DNA of 25,678 nt, from the NCBI GenBank assembly GCA_022592435.1, contig JABYQS010000390.1, positions 1 to 25,678 of the forward strand, read 5' to 3'. Position 1 is the first letter of the stretch; every line of letters starts with the position of its first letter. This document shows, in pieces, positions 11,764 to 21,400 of the stretch. This DNA is from Cerioporus squamosus (taxonomy: Eukaryota; Basidiomycota; Agaricomycetes; Polyporales; Polyporaceae). The position numbers and the translations under genes are program-made. The notes beneath the pieces are model-generated. The model was not told where the DNA came from and did not search any database. It worked only from the letters and a program-made list of their open reading frames with translations.

Positions 11764-12830
11764 CTTATAGCACACATAACCGGATGATGTGGAGTGAGCT
11801 TACTGCGATGCAGTGCATGACGAGCTCCTCGGAGCTGCTCATCCGTCCAGGTGGCCAGAGTCGGTCGACTCTTCATCCGACGCTGCGGAGTACGGGGCGC
11901 TCGCTGTGCCGCCGAGAAACTCCGAGCGGGCGCTCCGTAGCATGGGCGGATGTGGTCTCTTTGATCTCCACTATGTCCTAGGTGATTCTGTAGTCGTGTT
12001 GTGCGTGAGCGAAGGACTCTGAGGCTTAAGCATGCTTCAGATGTGCCTACCTTTGGCCTACCTCTTTCCAAACAAAATGCGCTGGCGATTAAGCCGGACG
12101 CAACGGCGACGAAGTTCTGGAAAGCCCTGGCCCTGGAGTAGGCAAACTCGCGTTAGTCAGCTGGATGAAGTTCAGGCAAAAACGTCGTGGCGCGCCGCCG
12201 CTGCGCAGCGGTGCCGCTCCACCATGGCGGTGACTGCCTATTCGAGATTTGTCATGGGCGCCTGTGTTCTGCCGCGAGTCGGTTCGTTCGCTAGGAGCCG
12301 AACTTGGAAGGTTAATCAGCGCTCAGCTCGTACTTCAAAGAAACTTGAAGTTACGTAGAGGGCACCGGGAGGTTGGAGAGAGGACGGCAGTGCTTCAAGT
12401 ACGGCACTTCGCAGTCGGAAGAAGACCGTCAGCCTGCTTCAACCGTAAGTCAGAGGGGGAGACTCACCAAAAACCCATCATGCAGCGAGTTTAAGACACT
12501 CCCGCTGGCCAGGGAAACTATCGGAGAAAAGATTCGGACGCCTTGGCTAGGCCGCTCACCGGTATCCGGAATTTTGCTGGGTACACCTGGGGCAGGAAGA
12601 AGGACTCCACATTGCAGACAATATATAGGTTCACGTAAAGACGGTCCGATACTGAAGCCGATGTAGGCATCGGCCAAAATCCCTCTCGCTACTCGCAATT
12701 CTCAATGGGGAGCATAACACCTGCAACCGTCGCGACTGTCAACTTCAACTGACCCAGGTCCATCATAGGAATCGCGCAACTCACCGAAGAAACCAAAGCG
12801 TCCTGCAGCAAATGCGTGGTCGAGGTTTCT
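11764..12830. other. Intergenic region, no gene seen
   Basis: About 1.1 kb between Ser/Thr-rich genes 1 and 2. Short open frames on both strands have no signal peptide or motif. No further copy of the 39-bp repeat was seen. Confidence 0.45.
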
Positions 12831-13406
12831 TCACGCGGAAACTACCGTCATGACCGGGGCGAAGGAGGAAACGACACCAGTCGAGTCTGGGACCGACGTG
12901 AAGCTCGAAACGACGCCGGTAGACTGCGCGACGGAGGTGAAGCTGGAGACAACGCCGGTCGACTCAGCGACGGAGGTGAAGCTGGAGGACACCCCGGCGG
13001 AGGCGCCAATGGACGTAAAACTGGAAACTGATGCCGGTAGACGCAGGGATGGACGTGAAGCTGGAGACGACGCCGCTAGACTCCGGGACAGTGGACGTGA
13101 AGCTGGAAACAACGCCCGTAGACGCAGGGACGGACGTGAAGATCGAGGTAACAACTGTCGACACCGGAGCTGTAGCAGCGCCGCCCGTAGGCGGGTCGAT
13201 GGTCCAGATTTGCGTCGTCGGCGTGCCACCGATGGAAGTCGTAATTGTGGTCATGTAGTTGGGGTGAGGGCCCATCGCGGGGGCAGCGATGCCTAAGAAG
13301 AAAAGGTAAGCAATACACTCTGACGGAGGAGAGCAGACATGATCAGAGTGGACGTACTGCTGCCAACAAAGAGGGCGAAAAGAGCGAAGGTCTGAAGGCG
13401 CATCAT
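12831..13406 (-). CDS. Secreted 13-residue-repeat protein 2 (one apparent frame break)
   Basis: Not matched to a named family. Exon 1 (13406-13358, 49 bp) encodes the signal MMRLQTFALFALFVGS; a phase-1 GTACGT..TTAG intron follows; exon 2 is 13292-12831. The mature part starts with a module shared with the gene at 14716-15685: NYMTTITTS, then IWTIDPPTG. About seven 13-residue repeats of the pattern TSVPASTGVVSSF follow, ending APVMTVVSA and a stop. Coding length is one base more than a multiple of three. The break lies at the A run 13025-13027 (TTT on the coding strand): with one T fewer, repeats before and after join in register as GISSSF. A real lesion or a sequence error are both possible. 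The product should be secreted and O-glycosylated; its role is unknown. Confidence 0.68.
12855..13145 (-). repeat. 39-bp coding tandem repeats, about 7 copies
   Basis: The unit encodes 13 residues of the pattern T-S-[VI]-x-x-S-[TS]-G-V-V-S-S-F. Since 39 is a multiple of three and the unit lacks stops in several frames, long open frames also appear antisense; these are shadows. Confidence 0.8.
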
Positions 13407-13491
13407 GTTGGCCGGAGAATGGAAGATGATGCAAAAATGAGGAAAAAGATACTGTAGAGCTGATGAGGGTGAGAAGGTCACGTCTTCCGTG

Positions 13492-13500
13492 CCTTTATGG
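13492..13500 (-). promoter_or_regulatory. TATA-like box of repeat gene 2
   Basis: The minus strand reads CCATAAAGG about 90 bp upstream of the start at 13406. It resembles the AAAGG end of the box of gene 1, but is a weaker TATA element. Confidence 0.35.
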
Positions 13501-14715
13501 CGTTCAGTCTCCACTTCATCGCTGTGCAGAGACCGGGAGCGGTGCTGTATGTCCGTGAGCGTTGATCTGCGTGGTTGATCCTTCCTACCTCCATGGGGTT
13601 ACAACCTCACAAACTGAAGCCGCCCACAACGCTTCTCAAACACATCCTCGTGCGTCGCCCCGAAGCGGCGTGTATTCCCCGTGTATGGCGCGTTCCGCAG
13701 CACGGCAAACAGTACATGGGCTTGGCAGAGAGTCGGCAGGGTGAGTGAAAATGGTAGCTGCGGCTGTTCGTCCGGTGACCTAGGCATTTACTTCGTTCCA
13801 GTACATCTTCGCGCTTATATTGGCTCTGGTATACTGTATGCGTGGAGTCAGTGCCATCGCTTGGACAGCCGGACCATGCCAGCTCACCACACTGGCCTGG
13901 GATACGCGCATGAGAGACGTCCACTCTCACGATCGTTGGCGCAGTAATGAGGCAGTCCCAATAGTCGCAAACATTGCTTCATCCTAGTGGAATGTATGCA
14001 ACTCGAAGTTCATCAGTAGCGAGTTGGTGAGAGGAGGGAGAGCATACACAGCGCTATTTACGGTCGAGGCCGAGACCGGCGCTACGATTGCCTTATCGAG
14101 TTGTCACCGCCACTTACGTCAGCCTACTCGCCTAGTGGTTTGCGCGTCAGCGGAGCCAGTGAAGTTAGACTGTTTCCTGCAATTCACCACCGTCAACCAT
14201 ACTGATCGTGCCTAAGAAGTAACAACAGACTTCTTAGACCTTATCTTGACCACAGAAGCTCAAGGGGGGGGGGGGGGGCCGAGTGCTGACCGTTTCCTCT
14301 GATATAGTATTTATCCGTCCGCCGGCTTCAAGCTTGGCCCGGCGGGCTGCGCACCATCACGGAGTCGCACAACGCTCTTCTCACTCTTCTCCTGGAGTGC
14401 TGTTTCATCTTGCTGGAAATTTACCGTGAAGTGACGCACAAACTCGGATCCGTTCTACTATGAGTGGATCCCGGCAGTCCTCTACTAGGTCTGACAAAAT
14501 TTCTTATGCAGGCGTCGAAGTTCCATTCGACCACCAAGTAGCTAAGTAGGAATGTACAACCCAGACCTGCGAAGTCCAAACAAACAAAATGTCCAAAATA
14601 TGACCATCCACAGTGGAGACTGAACTCGAAGGAAGGGCAGCATGCGGCCGCACCTCACGCCGGCTATGCGACGCGTGAGGTGCGCCTCAGGGCGAGGACT
14701 AGGTGAGCGCCCCCC
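13501..14715. other. Intergenic region with a long G run
   Basis: About 1.2 kb between repeat genes 2 and 3. No open frame with a signal peptide, domain or intron support was found. It contains a run of 15 G at 14264-14278. Confidence 0.45.
14264..14278. repeat. Homopolymer of 15 G
   Basis: An uninterrupted G run on the plus strand. It can in principle form a G-quadruplex, and its exact length is unreliable in most sequencing chemistries. Confidence 0.85.
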
Positions 14716-15685
14716 TTATGAGTTGATGGTCGTGGCGAGAGGAAGCGCCGCGCTAGCGATCGAGGCCACAGGGACGGAGGTGAAGCTCGAAGCAACGCCG
14801 CTAGACTCTGCGATGGACGTGAAACTGGACGCAACACCAGTGGATTCAGGGATGGAGGTGAAGGACGACACGATGCCAGTCGATGCGGGAATGGAAGTGA
14901 AGCTTGACACGGCGCCGGTGCTGGCGGGGACGGACGTGAACGAGGACGAAACGCCGCTGGATGGTGCGGCCGATGTGAAGCTGGAGACAACACCGCTGGA
15001 CGGCGCAACCGACGTGAAGCTGGAGACAACGCCGCTAGAAGGTGCGACCGAGGTGAAGCTCGAGACTACACCTGTGGACACCGAGGCGGGGATAGAAGTG
15101 AAGCTCGAGAGTCGAGACCACACCGCTCGATACCGAGGCGGCGACGGAGGTGAAGCTGGATACGACCCCGCTGGACACCGGGATGGATGTGAAGCTCGAG
15201 GCGACTCCACTGGATTCAGCGATGGAAGTGAAGCTGGAAAGGACGCTGCTCGACTCAGGGATGGAGGTGAAGCTCGACACGACCCCAGTCGAAGCGGCAA
15301 CGGAGGTAAAGCTGGAAACAACCCCGGTCGAGGCAGGGATGGACGTGAAGCTGGAAACGACACCGGTAGACTCCGGGATGGACGTGAAGCTTGAGACGAC
15401 TCCGGTGGAAGCAGCGACGGACGTGAAGCTCGACACTACGCCGGTCGACTCCGAGACGGTCGTAGGACGGCCCGTGGGCGGATCGATCGTCCAGGTTTCG
15501 GTCGTCGCGTGTCCATAAAACGTCGTGGTGATCGTGGTCACGTAGTTGGCATGGGGCCTGTTCAGTGGAGAGGCAACGCCTGCCAGATTAAAGCGGTCAG
15601 CGATACATCGTCAGGAGAAACGAGACGAGAACTCACTGGACCCAGCAAGCAGCGCGGCGAGGACAAAGTTGAACAGACGCATCAT
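14716..15685 (-). CDS. Secreted 13-residue-repeat protein 3 (one apparent frame break)
   Basis: Longer sister of the gene at 12831-13406. Exon 1 (15685-15637, 49 bp) encodes the signal MMRLFNFVLAALLAGS; a phase-1 GTGAGT..GCAG intron follows; exon 2 is 15579-14716. The mature part starts with NYVTTITTT and TWTIDPPTG, the module shared with the sister, then about 17 repeats of the pattern TSIPESTGVVSSF; two copies have 15 residues (containing ASVSSG or ASVSTG). It ends in PLATTINS, not a clear GPI signal. Coding length is one base over a multiple of three. The cause is a 7-bp tandem duplication (TCGAGAG/TCGAGAC on the plus strand, 15105-15118) between two repeats; without it the frame continues to the stop at 14716. 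Likely secreted and O-glycosylated; function unknown. Confidence 0.68.
14770..15465 (-). repeat. 39-bp coding tandem repeats, about 17 copies
   Basis: Same 13-residue unit as in the gene at 12831-13406, but more than twice as many copies and two 45-bp variants. Long antisense open frames (14642-15394 and 15150-15518, plus strand) arise from the repeat and encode a periodic DVKLETTPVDSG pattern. Confidence 0.85.
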
Positions 15686-16445
15686 GGTGAGTCGACCGGG
15701 GGTCGTTGAAGAATGAGAAGGCACAGAAAGGGTGCGTGGGAGGAGTCGGGTACGCCGCCTCACCTTATAAACCTGCCTCTTGACGCCGTTCATGGCCGCT
15801 TGAGAGCGCCCTCAGTGCATGTTACACGTCTGGGTGTGCGTACGGCAGGAGCGTCTGCTTCCTCAATGGGGCAATGACGAACAAATGACCGCGCTTCTAC
15901 GGCTGCGGATCCGGATCGCGAGACCTACTCGCCGTTAGCATATCCACCACGAGCCGTCAAACCTTTTGAAATGCACACCACGGGGGCTTCATCCCGTCTA
16001 TCTCGTGGTGCGCAGCACGATACTGGGCAACGGCCTGATGTGGCACTGTATTCCTACTGGGGAACGTCAGTACTCCGCACTGCGCAGCGCTGCAACATGA
16101 TGCCCATTGCCCAGCAAGTACTGTCAATTCAGTATAGTACACGTGTGTAATTGACACGTACCGGTACGAGCTAGATGAAAGTGCCAGACCTTCCCCCCTG
16201 CCCCTCAGTCTCGTTGCGACTTGGCTCGGCGCGAAGACATGTCGTGGACGTGGACATCTCAACAGGCGTGTGCGGATGTCACAAGTGCTGACGACACAGC
16301 GAAGTAGGATATATTCAGATAGCGACGACATAGTTCACAATGTTGCGCACCATTACGGTGCAAGCGTATTCAGAGAACTCAATGGAAGTCAACGGACACT
16401 GCGCTGTTCATCAGTATCGTAGAGTGAAAATGTGATGGACTGGAC
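15686..16445. other. Intergenic region, no gene seen
   Basis: About 0.76 kb between repeat gene 3 and the end of the Crinkler/RHS-like pseudogene. The only frame of note (15957-16331, minus) has no motif. It carries the TATA box at 15764-15771. Confidence 0.45.
15764..15771 (-). promoter_or_regulatory. TATA box of repeat gene 3
   Basis: The minus strand reads TTTATAAG about 80 bp upstream of the start at 15685, similar in position to the box of repeat gene 2. Confidence 0.5.
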
Positions 16446-18124
16446 TCACGGGCGCGGAAGGACACACCCCCAAACCTGTACCCGAATCTTAGCCCGTCCG
16501 AGAGTGAAGTCCTCCAGCTCGTGCGCGAACTTGTCCGCTTGCTCGCGCGCCAAGCCTTCAGAATCTGTGACGAAGACGACGTGCCAAACACGCTTGTCCA
16601 GAACTTGGCAATTGAAGTGGTCCCAAACCTTCTGAAGCCCCTTGCAGGGCTGCCGTGTTCGTCCGCCGTCGTGGCTTGTACTGCGTAGACATTCCCGTTA
16701 TCCGCGAGGACGCCATCGACACCTGGGTAAGTGGTCGTCAACGGAAGCCAGTAGAAGGACGGATACGCCCCGCATCGTGCAAGGCCAATGGCCCTGCCGG
16801 CAAGCAGCCGTTGCGACAGTTGCATAGTCGACGAGTCGTGCTCGTTGAAGATGGCGAGGGGCGGAGAGTCGCTGCACAAGTAGCCGTGCACGCGTCTCTC
16901 GAAGTTCCAGGCTGGGCCTGCTCTCGTCAAAGCGTGCGAGGAGAGCGAGTCGAAACAGCATAGCTTTGTCATTCGCGAGCGACTTGCGAAAGGAGTCGAA
17001 GATATCTGAGAGGAAGGGCGTGGGGATCTGGGGAAGCGGGCGGTAAGAACTAATGACTTCGGACGTATCCGGGTCCCGCGGACGATATGGGGATATGAAG
17101 AGAAGGGTTGACCCTTCACTGGCCGCTGCGCTCTGTACAAGATTGTCTCCGAATGTAGCGGGATTGGCGCAGATGGCCGCCGCTGCGCGACGGGCCGCAT
17201 ATTCCAATTGCGCCTCAGCCTCGGGTAGAGCTCGAGGGGATCGGCGGAGGAGGTCAAGGATCGTTCGAGTGCATGGGCCCCACTTGCTGATGAAACGATA
17301 CGCCTCAGCCGTATTGAGCCCAAGTTGTTTCCTGTTCATACACCATGTACGGACTCAGCATACACCGCCGAAGGAACGCTGAGTTCAACCACGTACATGA
17401 TAGCCCCTATCTCGAGGGGGCGCGGTAAGTCTGAGATGATGACTCTTGAGAACCTCTTGTATTTCATCCACCCTTTCCATTGGTCAAGTCTCGGCGACGA
17501 CGCGTGGATGAGACGTGCTCTTGATCTCCGGAAGGCTGCGCATGGCGCGACGATATCGTAGTTGGAATCCGAGAGAGCCCAGGATCTCGAACCGGTCCTC
17601 CGCATCCCCCATTTTCGCGCCGTTGTTGTCGAAGAGAACGAACTCCTTGCGATACATGAGGTAGATCGCTGTAGGAAGTTTCCGCTCAAGACGGCACAAC
17701 AACAAGTATAGCAGGCAGACGGTCTTGCCTGCGCGCACATTAGCACACTGAGTCAGCAACTTGCGGAAACAAGTCTACGAACCAACGCCCGGATTGCCCG
17801 TTCCCACTATCGCGGGAGCGTCCTGCAAATAGCCCGTCTCCATCGTCTCCCGAAGCCGGACGTATTCAGGCCGGATTACTAGGATGTCCTCAAGTCTCGT
17901 CTCCACCGCACGCCTCTACGATCGAACACAATGTTGTGTAGGCAAGTATAGGTCCACTGGGTGCTTCGGCCGTCATCTGGGCCGACGCTATCGTCGTCGT
18001 CAGTCTCGATTGCCATCGATATGCCCTCATCGGGGGAGAGGTCCGCCATGGAAACCGTTCCTGTGGATTGATGAGGCCATGACTTGCCCCAAGCCTTCTC
18101 CCACAGAGCAATGCCTTCGTTCAT
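16446..18124 (-). pseudogene. Crinkler/RHS-type P-loop protein, decayed
   Basis: Resembles the Crinkler-RHS-type proteins of basidiomycetes: a P-loop ATPase-like core with a nuclease-like C terminus. In order on the minus strand: an acidic N-terminal part (EGIALWEKAWGKSW...), VETRLEDILVIRPEYVRLRE, Walker A GNPGVGKT (split by an intron, codon G|GC), LCRLERKLPTAIYL, then WALSDSN, PCAAFRRS and an ARLIHASSPR block, a spliced NTAEAYRFISKWGP region, and the C-terminal ADNGNVYAVQATTADEHGSPA followed by VWHVVFVTDSEG, ending at TGA 16446-16448. Reading needs at least four frame corrections: near 17918, at the C run 17606-17610, at AAA 16953-16955 and at CCCC 16638-16641. Intact neighbours with far more coding sequence show few breaks, so real decay is favoured. 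The true start is uncertain; more exons may lie up to about 18340. Confidence 0.65.
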
Positions 18125-18472
18125 CTGGACAGGTGAGGAGGAGATAGAGGGTAGAATTGGTCGCTCTAGTCAATGCACCACTGTTGACTCACCGCGACCA
18201 TCGCGCCCTCGATGATCGCGGTTAAACTCAGTCTCGGTTGCGACTTACCTCCGAGTCGTCCGCAGTTGCTACTTGGTCGATGGTTTTGTGCTGCTCTCGC
18301 TCATCGTCGGGTATCCGACACTACGGAGAAGTTCCACACACCTGGCGTGTTCGTCTATCGATCAAGAGTGGAGTGGACTCCAAAGAATCGTACAAAGACG
18401 TGATCTACGCCACCGCCCAGGCTGAGAAAGGTATATGTACGGAAGATGCAAAGATTAACACTTACATATGCG

Positions 18473-21400
18473 CTACACCTTCAGGAACCCGAGATTCTCC
18501 CAATATTGCAACCACTTCAGCGCGTCCGCTTCGCCGAGCGACTGCATGTTCCTGAGACTCGGTGACGCTTGACGACCTTCTCGGTCCCGAACGGCACCTC
18601 CTTCTCGGCAAATGTCGCCTTAAAGAAGTCAATGAGCGCGTGCGCGGACTCGTGTCCACGCGACTGCGAATCGGACCGTGCAGCGTCAGCGCGGAGGCGG
18701 CCTAGCCACTCAGAAGCGGGGATGAGGGGCACGTTGAGCTTGGCAGCAATAGGATTGAAGAGGTCGCTCCAAGCAACCGGCCGCGGAGAAGTGAGATGGA
18801 GGATGCGGTCGTCGCTGTGAAGTACCTCCAAGAGGGTTGACGCCGCGATGTCTACGGGCACCCACGAAACAGTCTGAACAGCATGCGTTAGCGACAAGAA
18901 GAGCTGGCATGGACGTCACTTACGTCGTCTCTGTCTGGCACGGATCCGAGGAGTTTGCTACCTCGCACGATGGCAGGGACCCACTCCTTGACGTTCCACC
19001 CACCCACGCGAGTGTCGCCGCTGAGCTGTCCGACACGGACGGCGGTAGTACGCAGGCCGGTGTCCTTGGCCGCCCGCCCGAAGAGCTGCTCGGTCACCCA
19101 CTTGCTTTCACCGTATCCGAGACCGACTGCTAGCTCAGGACCGACGTCTAGCGTCTCCGGAACAGGCTCTGCAACCGAGTAGTCTAGTTTGTTCCATTAG
19201 CGAAGGGAGCAGGGAACCGAGAGCTAGACACGCACTAAGCATCGCGCTGATAGAGCTCACAAAGAGCACCCTTGGTCCTCCGGGAACGGGGGACTCGAGC
19301 GCAAAGTCCACCAGCTTTCGCGCCCCGGCAATGAGCGGTTCGAACGACGGGAGAGATACGTTGAAGTCGACTCTCCATGCTGCGTGGAGATGAGTACTGT
19401 GAACTGTAGCCGGGGACCATATGCTGACGTACCGTTGTGCAAGATAGCTGTCACAGACCCACGCATCTGGAAGAGACTGTGAGCACTCGTTCAACAGCTA
19501 CGAAGAAGGACTCGCCTCGACAAAGGTCGCCTCATCCAGACCAAAATAAGGCAGAGACAAGTCTGCGGTGTGGAACGAAACCTTGCTCGCAAGCATGGTC
19601 TCGTTGAGACCCCACATTTTGAACGCTGCTGTCTGCCTCTCCTGCACCTTCGCGGAATCCCCTGGCGATCCGCGGTTAAGAGCATACACGCGGACAACCT
19701 CGGGATTCTGCAGCAAGTGCGACAGAAGATGCGAGCCAAGGCGTCCGGTAGTGCCTGTGATCAACACAGTCTCTGCCGACGACGTGCTTCCAGCCTGGGA
19801 GGAAGTCCACTGTGGCTTCTTGAACTCGGCGCTGTACTTGTTGAGCAAGGTCTCCATCTGAGCGATGCGGGCTGCACGCTCCGCCTCCTTGTCGACGCCC
19901 TTCCCGGAGAGAACACCCTGCAGGAAGGTCGCGAGAGCCGCGATCGTCGGGTTCGTATAGACGAAATTGAGCGGGATGTCGTGAATTGAGAGCTTCGTCG
20001 TCGTTTTGAGCGCGTGGAGGATCGTGTTGCGGATGTACGTCGCTTGCAAGCTTCACGTCTCGTGTGAGCACTCATACCGACCCTCGAGGCTGTGTCCGCT
20101 CCGCTCACCTGTCGCCTCCCTGCTGGAAGATATCGTCCTCGTCTCGGATATGGGGCGCCTTCATCACGGTCTGTACGACCTCGCGCACGTAGTCACGGAC
20201 GGTCTGGTCCGTCCAAGCCTCGGGTGTTGCGACGTTCACCTGAGACGATTCCTCGACCTTTCTGTAGACTTCCTCAATTTCCTCCGCGTACTCCTTCAGG
20301 CAGACGTGGCGACGCGGCGTCCCCTTGGCAGTGTATTGGAATGGCTTCGACGGGTTCGTCACAGTGATCATCTGCCCACAAGTGAGTAATCCGAGCTGAA
20401 AGGAAGCAGTGACGAGGTAATTACCTCCTTGAAGATCCGGGAATGCGATGGCGCGAACTTGTTTGCGCGCTCTACGGCTGGCCTGAGAACTGTGTCAACG
20501 ACCGACAAATCACGGTGTGCGATGCGCTGGGTCGCGTACCAGATCTGGTTCCGGAATGCCTCCAGCTTCGCCTCATCAGCTGGATCAAAGGGCTCCTTGG
20601 GCTGGATGATCACGCCATTCTGGAAGCGTCCGCGCCCGAACATAACCGCGGCTTGAACGTGCGGATCCTGCGATATGATGGTTTCTGATGAAGGATGAGA
20701 GATCAGTCACTGAGGAATTCGAAGATGCACTCACCCATGGGGACCGGGTTCGTCTACAAGACGGCAGTTAGCAGTAAGTTAGGCGAATCGGAAGAAGACG
20801 TAGCGTACCTTCTCTCCTGTAGACAGTATGATCTGGTCGTCCGCTCTCCCAAGCACCTTGAAGTAAGCAGGGTTCGTGGGATGTTCCTCCATCAAGTCAC
20901 TAGTCGAGTATGCAGGCCGCCCGTTGAGGGTGCTGTTGAAGACGTTCGGCGTGGCCAGCGGAGACTCCTGATGCACGACACAGACTGTAAACCCGACAGT
21001 CTCGATGAGAATCGGCTGCACATACCACGAACACGAGCTCGAACACTCCCGGCTGTCCCTCCTGGTAGATGCGTTCGATCCCGAGATGGGAAGAGAGCGT
21101 GACGTACTCCCAGTCACGAGGGTCCGACTTGCTGAACTCGCGGAAGTGCTTGGTGGAGGCACCGGTCTCGGTCCTGAGCAGACACCGTCAGCGAACCGAT
21201 ACGTATACGGTGCTCAAGCCGGGCGCACGTACAGGCCATATCCTGTTATGATTCTGACGCCCTCGCTGACGAGATGATCTCCAACCTGCTTGTTCAGCGG
21301 CGCGCCTGCGTACATCTAGCGCAAGAAAGTTGTCAGTGATCGCTACATGCATCATACGATGGACGTACGATGCTCCGGAAGGACTTCAGTGCGGGGATAT

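Noticed and set aside
12850..13296. Plus-strand open frame over repeat gene 2
   Set aside because: Same reason: periodic antisense of the repeats, no promoter or signal.
12855..15465. CRISPR array
   Set aside because: The repeats are contiguous, coding and without unique spacers, in a eukaryotic genome.
14642..15518. Long plus-strand open frames with a periodic DVKLETTPVDSG pattern
   Set aside because: They are the antisense shadow of the 39-bp coding repeats; the minus strand has a signal peptide, intron and TATA box, the plus strand has none.
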